Shown one piece after another: positions 1-5,859 of a stretch of 7,723 nucleotides of DNA (the stretch's first letter is position 1; every line of letters begins with the position of its first letter). The notes under the pieces are model-generated. The model ran no database searches, was not told the DNA's origin, and was given only the letters and a program-made list of their open reading frames with translations. Source of the stretch: an uncultured Subdoligranulum sp. (GTDB lineage Bacteria; Bacillota; Clostridia; Christensenellales; CAG-314); NCBI GenBank assembly GCA_900551395.1, contig URVX01000048.1, positions 1 to 7,723 on the forward strand. The letters are read 5' to 3'. A program made the translations under genes and the position numbers.

Positions 1-1100
1 CCCAGATATTTAAGCAAAAACACAATGCCGGCGACTACTGCCGCGCCCAGCACGGAGACGAGCGTAACCTTTGCGGGCGAAACGGGGGCGCTCCCAGTGA
101 TTTTGCCTGTGCAGCCGTTTACGTATTGATTGTAAAGCTTGTCGCGGTACTTTGCGGCGGTTATGTAAACCGGCATAAGCATGTATTTAAAGGATTTTCC
201 GATGTGATTCATGCACATATTGAGATAATCCACAACGTCGGCGTTGTAGGACGCTATTATCTGGCGTCTTATCGTTTCGCGCATTCTTTCTTCCGCAGTC
301 TTAAAAGCGGTATAAGGGTCTACGGTATAATTGTTTGCAAAAAAGCCCGCGAGAAATTCGGAGGAATAAACCACGTACTTGCTCTGCGGAAAGGGCTGAA
401 GTCTCGACAGAGTTTTGTCGGAAATGGTTCTGCCGCCGTTTACCGTAACGTCGTCGAAATAATTGCGTCTGGTGCCGCTTACGTTGAAATAACGTATTTT
501 GACCTCCGTGTGAGTGTTTCCCTTGCTGTCCCGTCTGGTCGTGGTGTAGGTTTTGCCCAGCCTGCCGGCATAAACCGTGTCTGTCGTGCTGTCAAATGTC
601 CAAATGGGATAATAAACTCCCTTTATCGTATTTATGTTTATATCTTTTTTGAATTTCGAGGGCGCGAAAAACCGTTTCTTGAGCCACCGTTTGCAAGCAA
701 GCAAGCCCTTTTCTCGGTTCAGCGCAAAGGGAATAAGAGAATCCGGCTTGACGCTGTCAAAGCATTGCTCCTCAAGCACGAGAGGGCTGGAGCAGAACGG
801 ACATACCGTGGCAATTTCCTCTCCCTTTATGGTTTCCGTCGCGCCGCAGTTGTTGCAGCGCACGGTTTTAAGCCCCGCCTCCGTCCATTTATGGTCCGCC
901 AGCTCGGAAAAATCACGCTCCGTGACGTTTGTGTCGGCGGTTATATCCACCTCCCCCCCGCAATGGTCGCACACAAGCTTTTGCGTCGACGGATTGTACT
1001 GCATGTTTGCGCCGCAGCCGGGACATTTGAAAACGTCCGCGTCGCCGCTCGAAAGCTTTTCGTTTCCCTCGTAAGCAAGATATTCGCCGTTGTTTTTCAT
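1..1100 (-). CDS. Zinc-ribbon membrane protein, YdjG-like (partial, 3' end off window)
   Basis: The reading frame starts at the ATG complementary to 1098-1100 and stays open for 366 codons to the left edge, so the C-terminus is missing. A GGAGG (1107-1111) lies 6 nt upstream of the start. Two zinc ribbons are visible: C26-x2-C29 with C44-x2-C47 (CPGCG, CDHCG) and C82-x2-C85 with C100-x2-C103 (CNNCG, CPFCS). A mixed, mostly soluble region follows with several aromatic positions (GVYYPIWTFD), typical of proteins labelled TFIIB-type zinc ribbon or YdjG-like. A hydrophobic segment at about residues 344-363 probably anchors the protein in the membrane, leaving the zinc ribbons cytoplasmic. It lies just downstream of the SPFH gene on the same strand. 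In Bacillus subtilis, YdjG and the SPFH protein YdjI work with PspA in membrane stress, so a membrane-scaffold role is inferred by analogy. Zinc binding is likely; DNA binding is not shown. Confidence 0.85.
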   Translation of the reverse strand, partial: MKNNGEYLAYEGNEKLSSGDADVFKCPGCGANMQYNPSTQKLVCDHCGGEVDITADTNVTERDFSELADHKWTEAGLKTVRCNNCGATETIKGEEIATVCPFCSSPLVLEEQCFDSVKPDSLIPFALNREKGLLACKRWLKKRFFAPSKFKKDININTIKGVYYPIWTFDSTTDTVYAGRLGKTYTTTRRDSKGNTHTEVKIRYFNVSGTRRNYFDDVTVNGGRTISDKTLSRLQPFPQSKYVVYSSEFLAGFFANNYTVDPYTAFKTAEERMRETIRRQIIASYNADVVDYLNMCMNHIGKSFKYMLMPVYITAAKYRDKLYNQYVNGCTGKITGSAPVSPAKVTLVSVLGAAVVAGIVFLLKYL

Positions 1101-1124
1101 ATTTTACCTCCGCCTATCCGCCTG

Positions 1125-1154
1125 AAAAAGGGCGGTGACAACCGCCCGTCTTTT
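1125..1154 (-). terminator. Terminator-like hairpin between the SPFH and zinc-ribbon genes
   Basis: Read on the minus strand, a perfect 7-bp stem GGGCGGT/ACCGCCC (1141-1147 with 1130-1136) encloses the loop TGTC and is followed at once by TTTTT (1129-1125). It begins 10 nt after the SPFH stop codon and ends 13 nt before the GGAGG of the next gene. The T-run is short, so it is probably a leaky terminator or processing site that lowers expression of the downstream gene relative to the SPFH gene. A TTTT at 1151-1154 on the plus strand makes weak termination in the other direction possible. Confidence 0.6.
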
Positions 1155-1157
1155 CTC

Positions 1158-2222
1158 TCAGCCTTCCACTTTGGTTCCGCACTCGGGGCAGAACTTTTTG
1201 CCTTTGACATCGGCGCCGCACTTGACGCACACGCTGCCCGATGCCTGTTTTGCGCCGCATTCGGGACAGAACTTGGCTGAAAGGGACATCGCAGCCCCGC
1301 ACTCGCCGCAGTATTTCTGCTTGGGTTTGGTTTCCTGCTTGGTCGCGGCGTCCTGCGCGTTGCCCAGATTTGAAAAGGCGTTGTTCATGGCGCCGCCGAA
1401 GGCTCCGCCCATACCCACGCCCATAAAGGTGCCCACCGTGCCGGTGTTGCGCGCCGCGTCTCCCAGCGCGTCGGCGGCTTTTTTCTGGGTGTAGGTGCCC
1501 ATTTTGTCGCCGAGTATGCCAAGGCTGGTCCTTTCGTCCAGCACCTTTTCCACTTCCTGAGGCAGGCTTATGTTTTCTATGGTGAAAGACGTAATGTCAA
1601 GACCGAATTCGCGGAATTTTTCCATGATGTTCGTGCGGCACATAGCGGAAAACTCCTGCAAATTTGCAGCCATATCCAGCATGGGTATCTTGGACTCCGC
1701 GACGGTGTCCGCCATCTGAGATACGAGCAGGCTCTTTAAATGGTCGTGAATATCTGAAACGGTAAAGGCGCTGTTTGTGCCGAAAAGCTCCTTCAAAAAC
1801 TTTTCCGCGTCGAACACGCGCATGGAATACGTCCCGAAGGCGCCCACTCTCACCATTCCGAAATCGGCGTCGCGCATGGTTATGGGATTTTTCGTACCCC
1901 ACTTCAGGTTGGTGAACTGTTTCGTGCTTACAAAATACACGTCGGACTTGACCACAACGTCTCTTCCCTGATAAAGCAGGGCTCTGAGTCCCGAAAGTAT
2001 CGGCAAATTGTTGGTGCTGAGCGTGTATTGTCCGGGCTGAAAAATATCGGCGATTTTTCCCTTGTGCACGAAAACCGCCACCTGCGACTCCCTGACGGTG
2101 AGCTTGGAGCCGCTCATGATTTCATATTTGTCGGAGGGCATCTGAAAGCGGTACACCATAGTATCGCTGCTGTCGTCCTTCCAGTCGATGACCTTCCACA
2201 TCTGGCTCTTGAACCAACCCAT
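1158..2222 (-). CDS. SPFH/band-7 protein with C-terminal double zinc ribbon (YdjI-like)
   Basis: The protein has 354 residues. The start is the ATG at 2222-2220, because GGAGG (2229-2233) lies 6 nt upstream and the protein then begins MGWFKSQMWKVIDW, as in this family. A further in-frame ATG at 2255 would only add a basic, unlikely leader. Residues about 25-240 form the SPFH domain of the type annotated as virion core protein/YdjI (VFVHKGKIADIFQPGQYTL; ALLYQGRDVVV). A helical segment and a Gly/Met/Ala-rich linker (about 262-285) follow. The C-terminus has two zinc ribbons with paired cysteines at 305/308, 319/322, 332/335 and 345/348. There is no signal peptide or long membrane helix, so it is probably a cytoplasmic, membrane-peripheral oligomer. 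SPFH proteins form scaffolds in membranes, and B. subtilis YdjI recruits PspA. The adjacent zinc-ribbon membrane protein is the likely partner. The family call is firm; the cellular role is inferred. Confidence 0.92.
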   Translation of the reverse strand: MGWFKSQMWKVIDWKDDSSDTMVYRFQMPSDKYEIMSGSKLTVRESQVAVFVHKGKIADIFQPGQYTLSTNNLPILSGLRALLYQGRDVVVKSDVYFVSTKQFTNLKWGTKNPITMRDADFGMVRVGAFGTYSMRVFDAEKFLKELFGTNSAFTVSDIHDHLKSLLVSQMADTVAESKIPMLDMAANLQEFSAMCRTNIMEKFREFGLDITSFTIENISLPQEVEKVLDERTSLGILGDKMGTYTQKKAADALGDAARNTGTVGTFMGVGMGGAFGGAMNNAFSNLGNAQDAATKQETKPKQKYCGECGAAMSLSAKFCPECGAKQASGSVCVKCGADVKGKKFCPECGTKVEG

Positions 2223-2228
2223 AAAAAA

Positions 2229-2251
2229 CCTCCTTTGCCGCAAACGGCAAA
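2229..2251 (-). promoter_or_regulatory. Leader hairpin abutting the ribosome binding site of the SPFH gene
   Basis: In the predicted mRNA, a perfect 7-bp stem TTTGCCG/CGGCAAA (2251-2245 with 2240-2234) with a 4-nt loop TTTG ends exactly where the GGAGG ribosome binding site (2233-2229) begins. As DNA it is an 18-bp interrupted palindrome located about 16-33 nt downstream of the predicted transcription start. It could be an RNA hairpin that tunes translation or mRNA stability, or an operator. The structure is directly visible; its function is not. Confidence 0.45.
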
Positions 2252-2273
2252 ACAATCTAATTTTCCATTAATT

Positions 2274-2302
2274 ATAATAGCATATCGCCCCGAAAAATGC
2301 AA
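2274..2302 (-). promoter_or_regulatory. Sigma-A-type promoter for the SPFH/zinc-ribbon operon
   Basis: On the minus strand, a -35-like TTGCAT (2302-2297) is separated by 17 bp from TATTAT (2279-2274), preceded by TGC, which forms an extended -10. An overlapping TATAAT is present at 2276-2271. Transcription would start near 2267, giving a leader of about 45 nt before the start codon at 2222. No binding site for a stress sigma factor is obvious. Confidence 0.65.
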
Positions 2303-2384
2303 TATAATGCGGATTAAGTTGAGTTTATTTCAGATAAAATGTAAATTAAAATGAAAATATATTATCGTATATTTGTTTTTTCGC

Positions 2385-2413
2385 TTGCTTTTTAAAGATA
2401 ACATTGTTATAAT
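2385..2413 (+). promoter_or_regulatory. Sigma-A-type promoter for the secreted-protein/LRR operon
   Basis: A -35-like TTGCTT (2385-2390), a 17-bp spacer and a perfect TATAAT (2408-2413), preceded by TGT as an extended -10, lie within a strongly A/T-rich stretch. The predicted start is near 2420, about 207 nt upstream of the first large gene. The site diverges from the SPFH promoter, with roughly 80 bp between the two -35 boxes. No better promoter was found between here and 2627. Confidence 0.65.
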
Positions 2414-2419
2414 ATTGTA

Positions 2420-2626
2420 AATTTTATTGAAAAAATATAAATTACGGGGGGATGAGGACTATGGGCATAGAGGCTCGCGGCAAAAGTAGCAACTGTTTTT
2501 TTGCCGCGCATTGTTTTTTACAAAATGTTTCATATCTATATTTAAACGAATAAAATTTTCAATGTCGCGCTGAAAGAAAAACGATTTCAACCGCGCGCCC
2601 GACTCATTGCGTAAGGAGAAAGAAAA
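2420..2626 (+). promoter_or_regulatory. Long structured 5' leader of the secreted-protein operon (class unknown)
   Basis: The predicted leader contains three dyads. The first is CTAT/ATAG (2459-2462 with 2467-2470). The second is a strong 10-bp stem CGCGGCAAAA/TTTTGCCGCG (2476-2485 with 2499-2508) with a 13-nt loop, followed 5 nt later by six T residues (2514-2519). The third is CGCGC+TGAAA paired with TTTCA+GCGCG (2566-2575 with 2585-2597), with a 3-nt bulge and a 9-nt loop. The last hairpin ends about 17 nt before the ribosome binding site. I could not match it to a riboswitch class I know. Alternatives are a small RNA that ends near 2519, or a leader containing the small ORF at 2461-2553. 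Confidence 0.4.
2461..2553 (+). CDS. Possible 30-aa small ORF in the leader
   Basis: ATG at 2461 opens a 30-codon frame ending in TAA at 2551-2553 (begins MGIEARGKSSNCFF). A G-run (2446-2451) lies 9 nt upstream and GAGG (2454-2457) lies 3 nt upstream. An in-frame ATG at 2452 is also available. The peptide has two cysteines and a moderately hydrophobic second half but resembles no family I recognise. The frame runs through the strong hairpin at 2476-2508, so codon content is constrained by structure and the ORF may be chance. If translated, it could be a leader peptide that affects that hairpin. Confidence 0.2.
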   Translation: MGIEARGKSSNCFFAAHCFLQNVSYLYLNE

Positions 2627-3910
2627 ATGAAATTTTCAAACAGCTGTAAAAAAGCGATTGTTTCTGCCGTTCAGGCAATTATCATCTTGCTTTGTTCATT
2701 GCTTGCGGTATTGCCCAAAACAGCCCGCGCGGCGGTTCCGACCGACAACGAAACAACGACGAACAACTTAGACAAGGTTTACTATTACACCGATTATTCG
2801 GGATACGGAGCATTATACACGGTTATTCAAAATTCCGGAATTTCGGATATCACCGTGACCTATCACGATTCCGACTTCTTAGACAATTTTATTGACGACT
2901 ACAACGCCGGCGAATTCAACATAAGCGACGCTTACGTCATTTTTGAAATAAGGAACGGCTTCTCTGAGCAAATTCCCTATATACTAGCGGACGTATTTTG
3001 CGACATGAAAAACAACAATTGCCAAATAATGTTTATCTGCGGGACGGAGGAATTGAGATTTGCAGGCTGCAACAGCTTTCTCGACTATGTTGACATACAT
3101 ATAAACACAGACAATTTATCGACTTTTTTCGGCAATATCTTTTACAGGTGGCAGGAAAGCTGCGGAACAACCCGAGTAAACGACACGACCTTCATCCTGG
3201 ACAAGAATTTGGTTTCCGGCTTAAACGGTCTCGACGACTCCAGGTGCTGGTTTTTGATGAATTATTTCATGCCTTTCATAAGACACGTGTACATGGAAGA
3301 AATACGGGTTGCGCGCCACACGAATTACCGCGTTCTGCGGGACAACCGCATAAATATTCTGTGCCACACCGACTCGGGATATCTTGAATTGGTCAACGGC
3401 ATATATATAGACGAGAACAATATCGAAGATTGTCAATTTATTCGTGAAAGTCAGAGAATAATCGCCGTCGGCACTACCTGGTTGGGAACGAATTATTCTC
3501 AGGAGTGGCTGTATGAGACTGAGGACATGCTCATGGCGGCGGGTATTCAGTCAAGCAAAGTTAAGATTTATATGTACGGGCAGAACTTGTTTCTCCTTTC
3601 TTCATATTATAATATGTATATCTGCGACGACGGGATCTACAGCTTGCAGATTCCCGACGATTTTCTGCAAAACAAAAATCTCGGCGTTTACGACAACTGG
3701 GGCGGCAGGTGCATAGTGACGCACAAGACCATACCCCAAGGCTTTAACGGCTGGATGATTGACTTCGACGGAACGGAAGAGTCGGAGCTTGCCGGCTTCT
3801 GGAAAGCGTGGCATTTGTTCCCCGACACAGAGCCGGACGAATACGAGACAAGCGACGAATATTATTACCACCATTACGACGAAAGCTGGGGGCGCGAGGA
3901 CATTTACTAG
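2627..3910 (+). CDS. Secreted cysteine-rich protein of unknown function
   Basis: The product is 427 residues and I do not recognise the family. GGAG (2615-2618) lies 8 nt upstream of the ATG. Residues 1-35 form a Sec signal peptide: basic start (CKK at 7-9), hydrophobic core about 10-29, and an ARA motif suggesting cleavage after A35. There is no lipobox, LPxTG or second membrane helix, so it is probably released or held non-covalently. The mature part has alternating hydrophobic strand-like and polar segments (AYVIFEIRNGF, CQIMFICGTEE), suggesting an alpha/beta fold. It carries about ten cysteines, which is unusual for a secreted Gram-positive protein and suggests disulfides or metal binding. 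The last 29 residues are very acidic and aromatic (11 Asp/Glu, 6 Tyr). The gene is visibly more A/T-rich than the genes at either side. It is cotranscribed, with a 35-nt gap, with the LRR lipoprotein, so a shared surface function is inferred. Confidence 0.8.
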   Translation: MKFSNSCKKAIVSAVQAIIILLCSLLAVLPKTARAAVPTDNETTTNNLDKVYYYTDYSGYGALYTVIQNSGISDITVTYHDSDFLDNFIDDYNAGEFNISDAYVIFEIRNGFSEQIPYILADVFCDMKNNNCQIMFICGTEELRFAGCNSFLDYVDIHINTDNLSTFFGNIFYRWQESCGTTRVNDTTFILDKNLVSGLNGLDDSRCWFLMNYFMPFIRHVYMEEIRVARHTNYRVLRDNRINILCHTDSGYLELVNGIYIDENNIEDCQFIRESQRIIAVGTTWLGTNYSQEWLYETEDMLMAAGIQSSKVKIYMYGQNLFLLSSYYNMYICDDGIYSLQIPDDFLQNKNLGVYDNWGGRCIVTHKTIPQGFNGWMIDFDGTEESELAGFWKAWHLFPDTEPDEYETSDEYYYHHYDESWGREDIY

Positions 3911-3945
3911 CCGTTTTACTTACTAAAAAAATAAGGAGACGGAAA

Positions 3946-5541
3946 ATGATGAAAAAAATAATTTCTATTGCATTTTTGTCGTTGTTGACGATATTCGTTT
4001 GCTTAGCCGCGACAGGCTGCGCAAAGCTGTCTGCGCCGCAAAATCTGCGGCTGTCCGACGACGGCGTGCTCTGTTGGGACGGAGTGGCGGGCGCGGCAGG
4101 CTACCGCGTGTGCATAAACGAGGAGACCTACGACACCGACAAAACGGATATGGATATATTTTACCTGACCGACAGCTGTGAAGTCTATCAGATAGACGTT
4201 GCGGCGATAGACGGAAAAGGGCAGAAAAAATCCCCCTATTCACAAACGCTGACCTTAGACCTGACAGACACGGGCGGCTGGAGGCTGGAGCTTAACGAGG
4301 AACAAACCGCTTATTCCGTGACGGGAACTGAGGACAATGCCGAAATCGTATGCGGAAAAGTCGTATTGCCATCCGTCCACAACGGCAAGCCTGTGACAAG
4401 CATATCCCAAGGCGCGTTTTTCATGTGCGACAAGCTCACGTCGGTCATTATACCGGACAGCATAACCGAAATCGGCGTATACGCTTTTGCCAGATGCGCG
4501 AATCTTGTGCGGGCGGAGCTGCCGAGCGGTCTGAAAAAGCTGGAGAAAGGCGCTTTTTCAAACTGTCTTTCACTGACGGAAATTCGGATACCGAAAACGA
4601 CGGAAATCATCGCGGAAAATCCGATTTACGGCAGTAAAAGCATTAAAAGCATAGAAGTCGAGGACGGGAACGAAGTATACGAAAGCACGGGCAACTGCAT
4701 AATCCGAAGGTCTGACAGACAACTCGTGCTGGCAGCCTCGCAAAGCGTTATGCCGCAAGACATAAAGAGTATAGGAGACTATGCTTTCGCGTATTCGGAT
4801 ATAGAAAAAGCGGAAATCCCCAAAGGGGTGGAAAGTATAGGCGAGCACGCGTTTGACGCTTGTAGCAAGCTGACCGAGCTTTATCTCCACGACGGCGTAA
4901 AAACAATAGGAGCTTTTGCCTTTCAGGCATGCTCTGCTTTAACCTACGCCGCCTTGCCGCGCAGCGTCGAATTTGTCGGGACGCGAGCATTCTGGTTTGT
5001 CGGCGGCATGTCCGTGGTTCTGTCAAAGGAGATAAAAACGGTAGAGGCCAATGCGTTTGACGTAATTGCCTCCATATACACCGATTTGGGCTACAACGAA
5101 GGCATACCCGAAGGATGGAAAATACCGCAGAATCAAATGGATTTTTCTTTTATCGGCGGCGATGTCTTTTCAAATTATCCCAAAGAGCGTATTGTGTTCA
5201 ACTGTCAGATTGCCTATGACGACGGCGTGCCCTATGTGGACGCAATGACGTTTCTGCGTAAAAACAATCATGCCTTTAATATGCTTCTTACGCAGGATAA
5301 TTTATATCAGGCTCCGTGCAGGCGGGGATTTGTTTTTGAAGGGTGGGCGGACGAAAACGACGAAATAGTGTGGCGGGCAGAGTTGCTTTACTATAAACCG
5401 CACTCCCAGACCGATCCGGTTTTCCCCTTTGTTTCCACGATTACCCCGCAAAAAGAAACCGTCTGGGCGTTGCCTTATATCGACGTTACGCAAATCCCGT
5501 CGGGCAGCCTGCTTCGGGCGGTCTGGCGGCAGACAAGCTAA
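3946..5541 (+). CDS. BspA-type leucine-rich-repeat lipoprotein with FN3-like and InlB-B-like domains
   Basis: The protein has 531 residues. The start is the first of two adjacent ATGs, 7 nt after GGAG (3935-3938). Extension upstream to 3808 overlaps the preceding gene and lacks a signal peptide. MMKKIISIAFLSLL opens a lipoprotein signal ending in LAATGC, with lipidation predicted at C25, so the protein is anchored on the outer face of the membrane. Residues about 30-104 look like a fibronectin-III domain (GVAGAAGYRVCINE; VAAIDGKGQ). Residues about 143-372 hold eight or nine BspA/LRR_5 repeats of the pattern I-x-x-I-G-x-x-A-F-x-x-C-x-x-L (for example VESIGEHAFDACSKL), one with a longer insertion near residues 225-270. 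Residues about 455-531 resemble an InlB B-repeat/Listeria-Bacteroides module (FVFEGWADENDEIVW and a terminal LLRAVW) split by an insertion. Such proteins often bind host, polysaccharide or partner cells. The ligand is unknown. It is the second gene of the operon and ends at a strong terminator. Confidence 0.9.
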   Translation: MMKKIISIAFLSLLTIFVCLAATGCAKLSAPQNLRLSDDGVLCWDGVAGAAGYRVCINEETYDTDKTDMDIFYLTDSCEVYQIDVAAIDGKGQKKSPYSQTLTLDLTDTGGWRLELNEEQTAYSVTGTEDNAEIVCGKVVLPSVHNGKPVTSISQGAFFMCDKLTSVIIPDSITEIGVYAFARCANLVRAELPSGLKKLEKGAFSNCLSLTEIRIPKTTEIIAENPIYGSKSIKSIEVEDGNEVYESTGNCIIRRSDRQLVLAASQSVMPQDIKSIGDYAFAYSDIEKAEIPKGVESIGEHAFDACSKLTELYLHDGVKTIGAFAFQACSALTYAALPRSVEFVGTRAFWFVGGMSVVLSKEIKTVEANAFDVIASIYTDLGYNEGIPEGWKIPQNQMDFSFIGGDVFSNYPKERIVFNCQIAYDDGVPYVDAMTFLRKNNHAFNMLLTQDNLYQAPCRRGFVFEGWADENDEIVWRAELLYYKPHSQTDPVFPFVSTITPQKETVWALPYIDVTQIPSGSLLRAVWRQTS

Positions 5542-5554
5542 AGTCATTCAAAAC

Positions 5555-5593
5555 AAAAAAATACGGCTGTTCCGACGCAAGCCGTATTTTTTT
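5555..5593 (+). terminator. Strong intrinsic terminator (bidirectional) after the LRR lipoprotein operon
   Basis: A perfect 14-bp dyad, AAAAAAATACGGCT (5555-5568) with AGCCGTATTTTTTT (5580-5593), has an 11-nt loop. The GC-rich core is flanked by A7 and T7 runs, so it should work in both directions. It begins 13 nt after the stop codon of the lipoprotein gene and insulates the downstream repair genes. Confidence 0.92.
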
Positions 5594-5824
5594 GCAATTT
5601 AAGTCAAATGAGCTGCTACCCGATTCACTGTCAATTTCGGCTTACGGGAAATTTGCGGACGGTTTTCGCGACGACCTAAGCCGCGAAATATTTTGAGCCT
5701 GCCGAAAATTTTAAATGCAAATTATTGCAGAAAACCTCGTTTGCCGACGGCTGCCCAACAGACATTCAGACTGACGGCAAAGTGACAGGGCGGCTTCAAC
5801 TACCGCCGTCCGACTGCCAAAAAC
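5594..5824 (+). other. Non-coding gap of about 230 bp with competing inverted repeats
   Basis: I see no convincing gene or known RNA here. An open frame runs through 5725-5859 into the next gene but lacks a ribosome binding site and looks like chance. The segment around 5632-5644 (CAATTTCGGCTTA) can pair with TAAGCCGCGAAA (5677-5688, two-base bulge) or partly with GCCGAAAATT (5701-5710), so the pairings are mutually exclusive. A TTTGCCG/CGGCAAA dyad (5740-5746 with 5775-5781) also occurs, with a 28-nt loop, along with a GGCGG/CCGCC pair near 5790-5808. Function, if any, is unknown. Confidence 0.4.
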
Positions 5825-5853
5825 TTGTCAAGCCGTTTCCGAAATGCTATAAT
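5825..5853 (+). promoter_or_regulatory. Near-consensus promoter of the nuclease/ATPase operon, predicted leaderless
   Basis: TTGTCA (5825-5830, one mismatch to TTGACA), a 17-bp spacer and a perfect TATAAT (5848-5853), preceded by TGC as an extended -10, form the best promoter in the window. Standard spacing puts +1 seven bases after the -10, at 5860. That is the A of the ATG of the next gene. The mRNA is therefore predicted to start at the start codon without a leader. Confidence 0.8.
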
Positions 5854-5859
5854 TTACTT

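Noticed and set aside
126..1280. 384-codon open frame on the plus strand
   Set aside because: It lies antisense to two well-supported minus-strand genes with zinc ribbons and ribosome binding sites. It shows no recognisable domain and no start signal, so it is a shadow of a GC-biased third codon position.
2223..2255. Upstream ATG extension of the SPFH protein
   Set aside because: It would place the GGAGG inside the coding region and add a basic leader absent from the family. The ATG at 2222 has an ideal ribosome binding site.
2510..2560. Possible alternative promoter closer to the secreted-protein gene (TTGTTT or TTTACA with A/T-rich -10-like sequence)
   Set aside because: The hexamers are poor and spacing is wrong (about 14 bp for the better pair) compared with the extended -10 promoter at 2385-2413.
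3808..3945. 46-codon upstream extension of the LRR lipoprotein
   Set aside because: It overlaps the end of the preceding gene and would bury the lipoprotein signal peptide. GGAG precedes the ATG at 3946.
2256..5593. The surface-protein operon as a mobile element
   Set aside because: No integrase, transposase, flanking direct repeats or tRNA attachment site was found. The slightly A/T-richer composition alone is not enough.
5725..5859. 45-codon upstream extension of the metallophosphoesterase
   Set aside because: The added residues match nothing in the family, no ribosome binding site precedes them, and the strong promoter at 5825-5853 lies inside this stretch.
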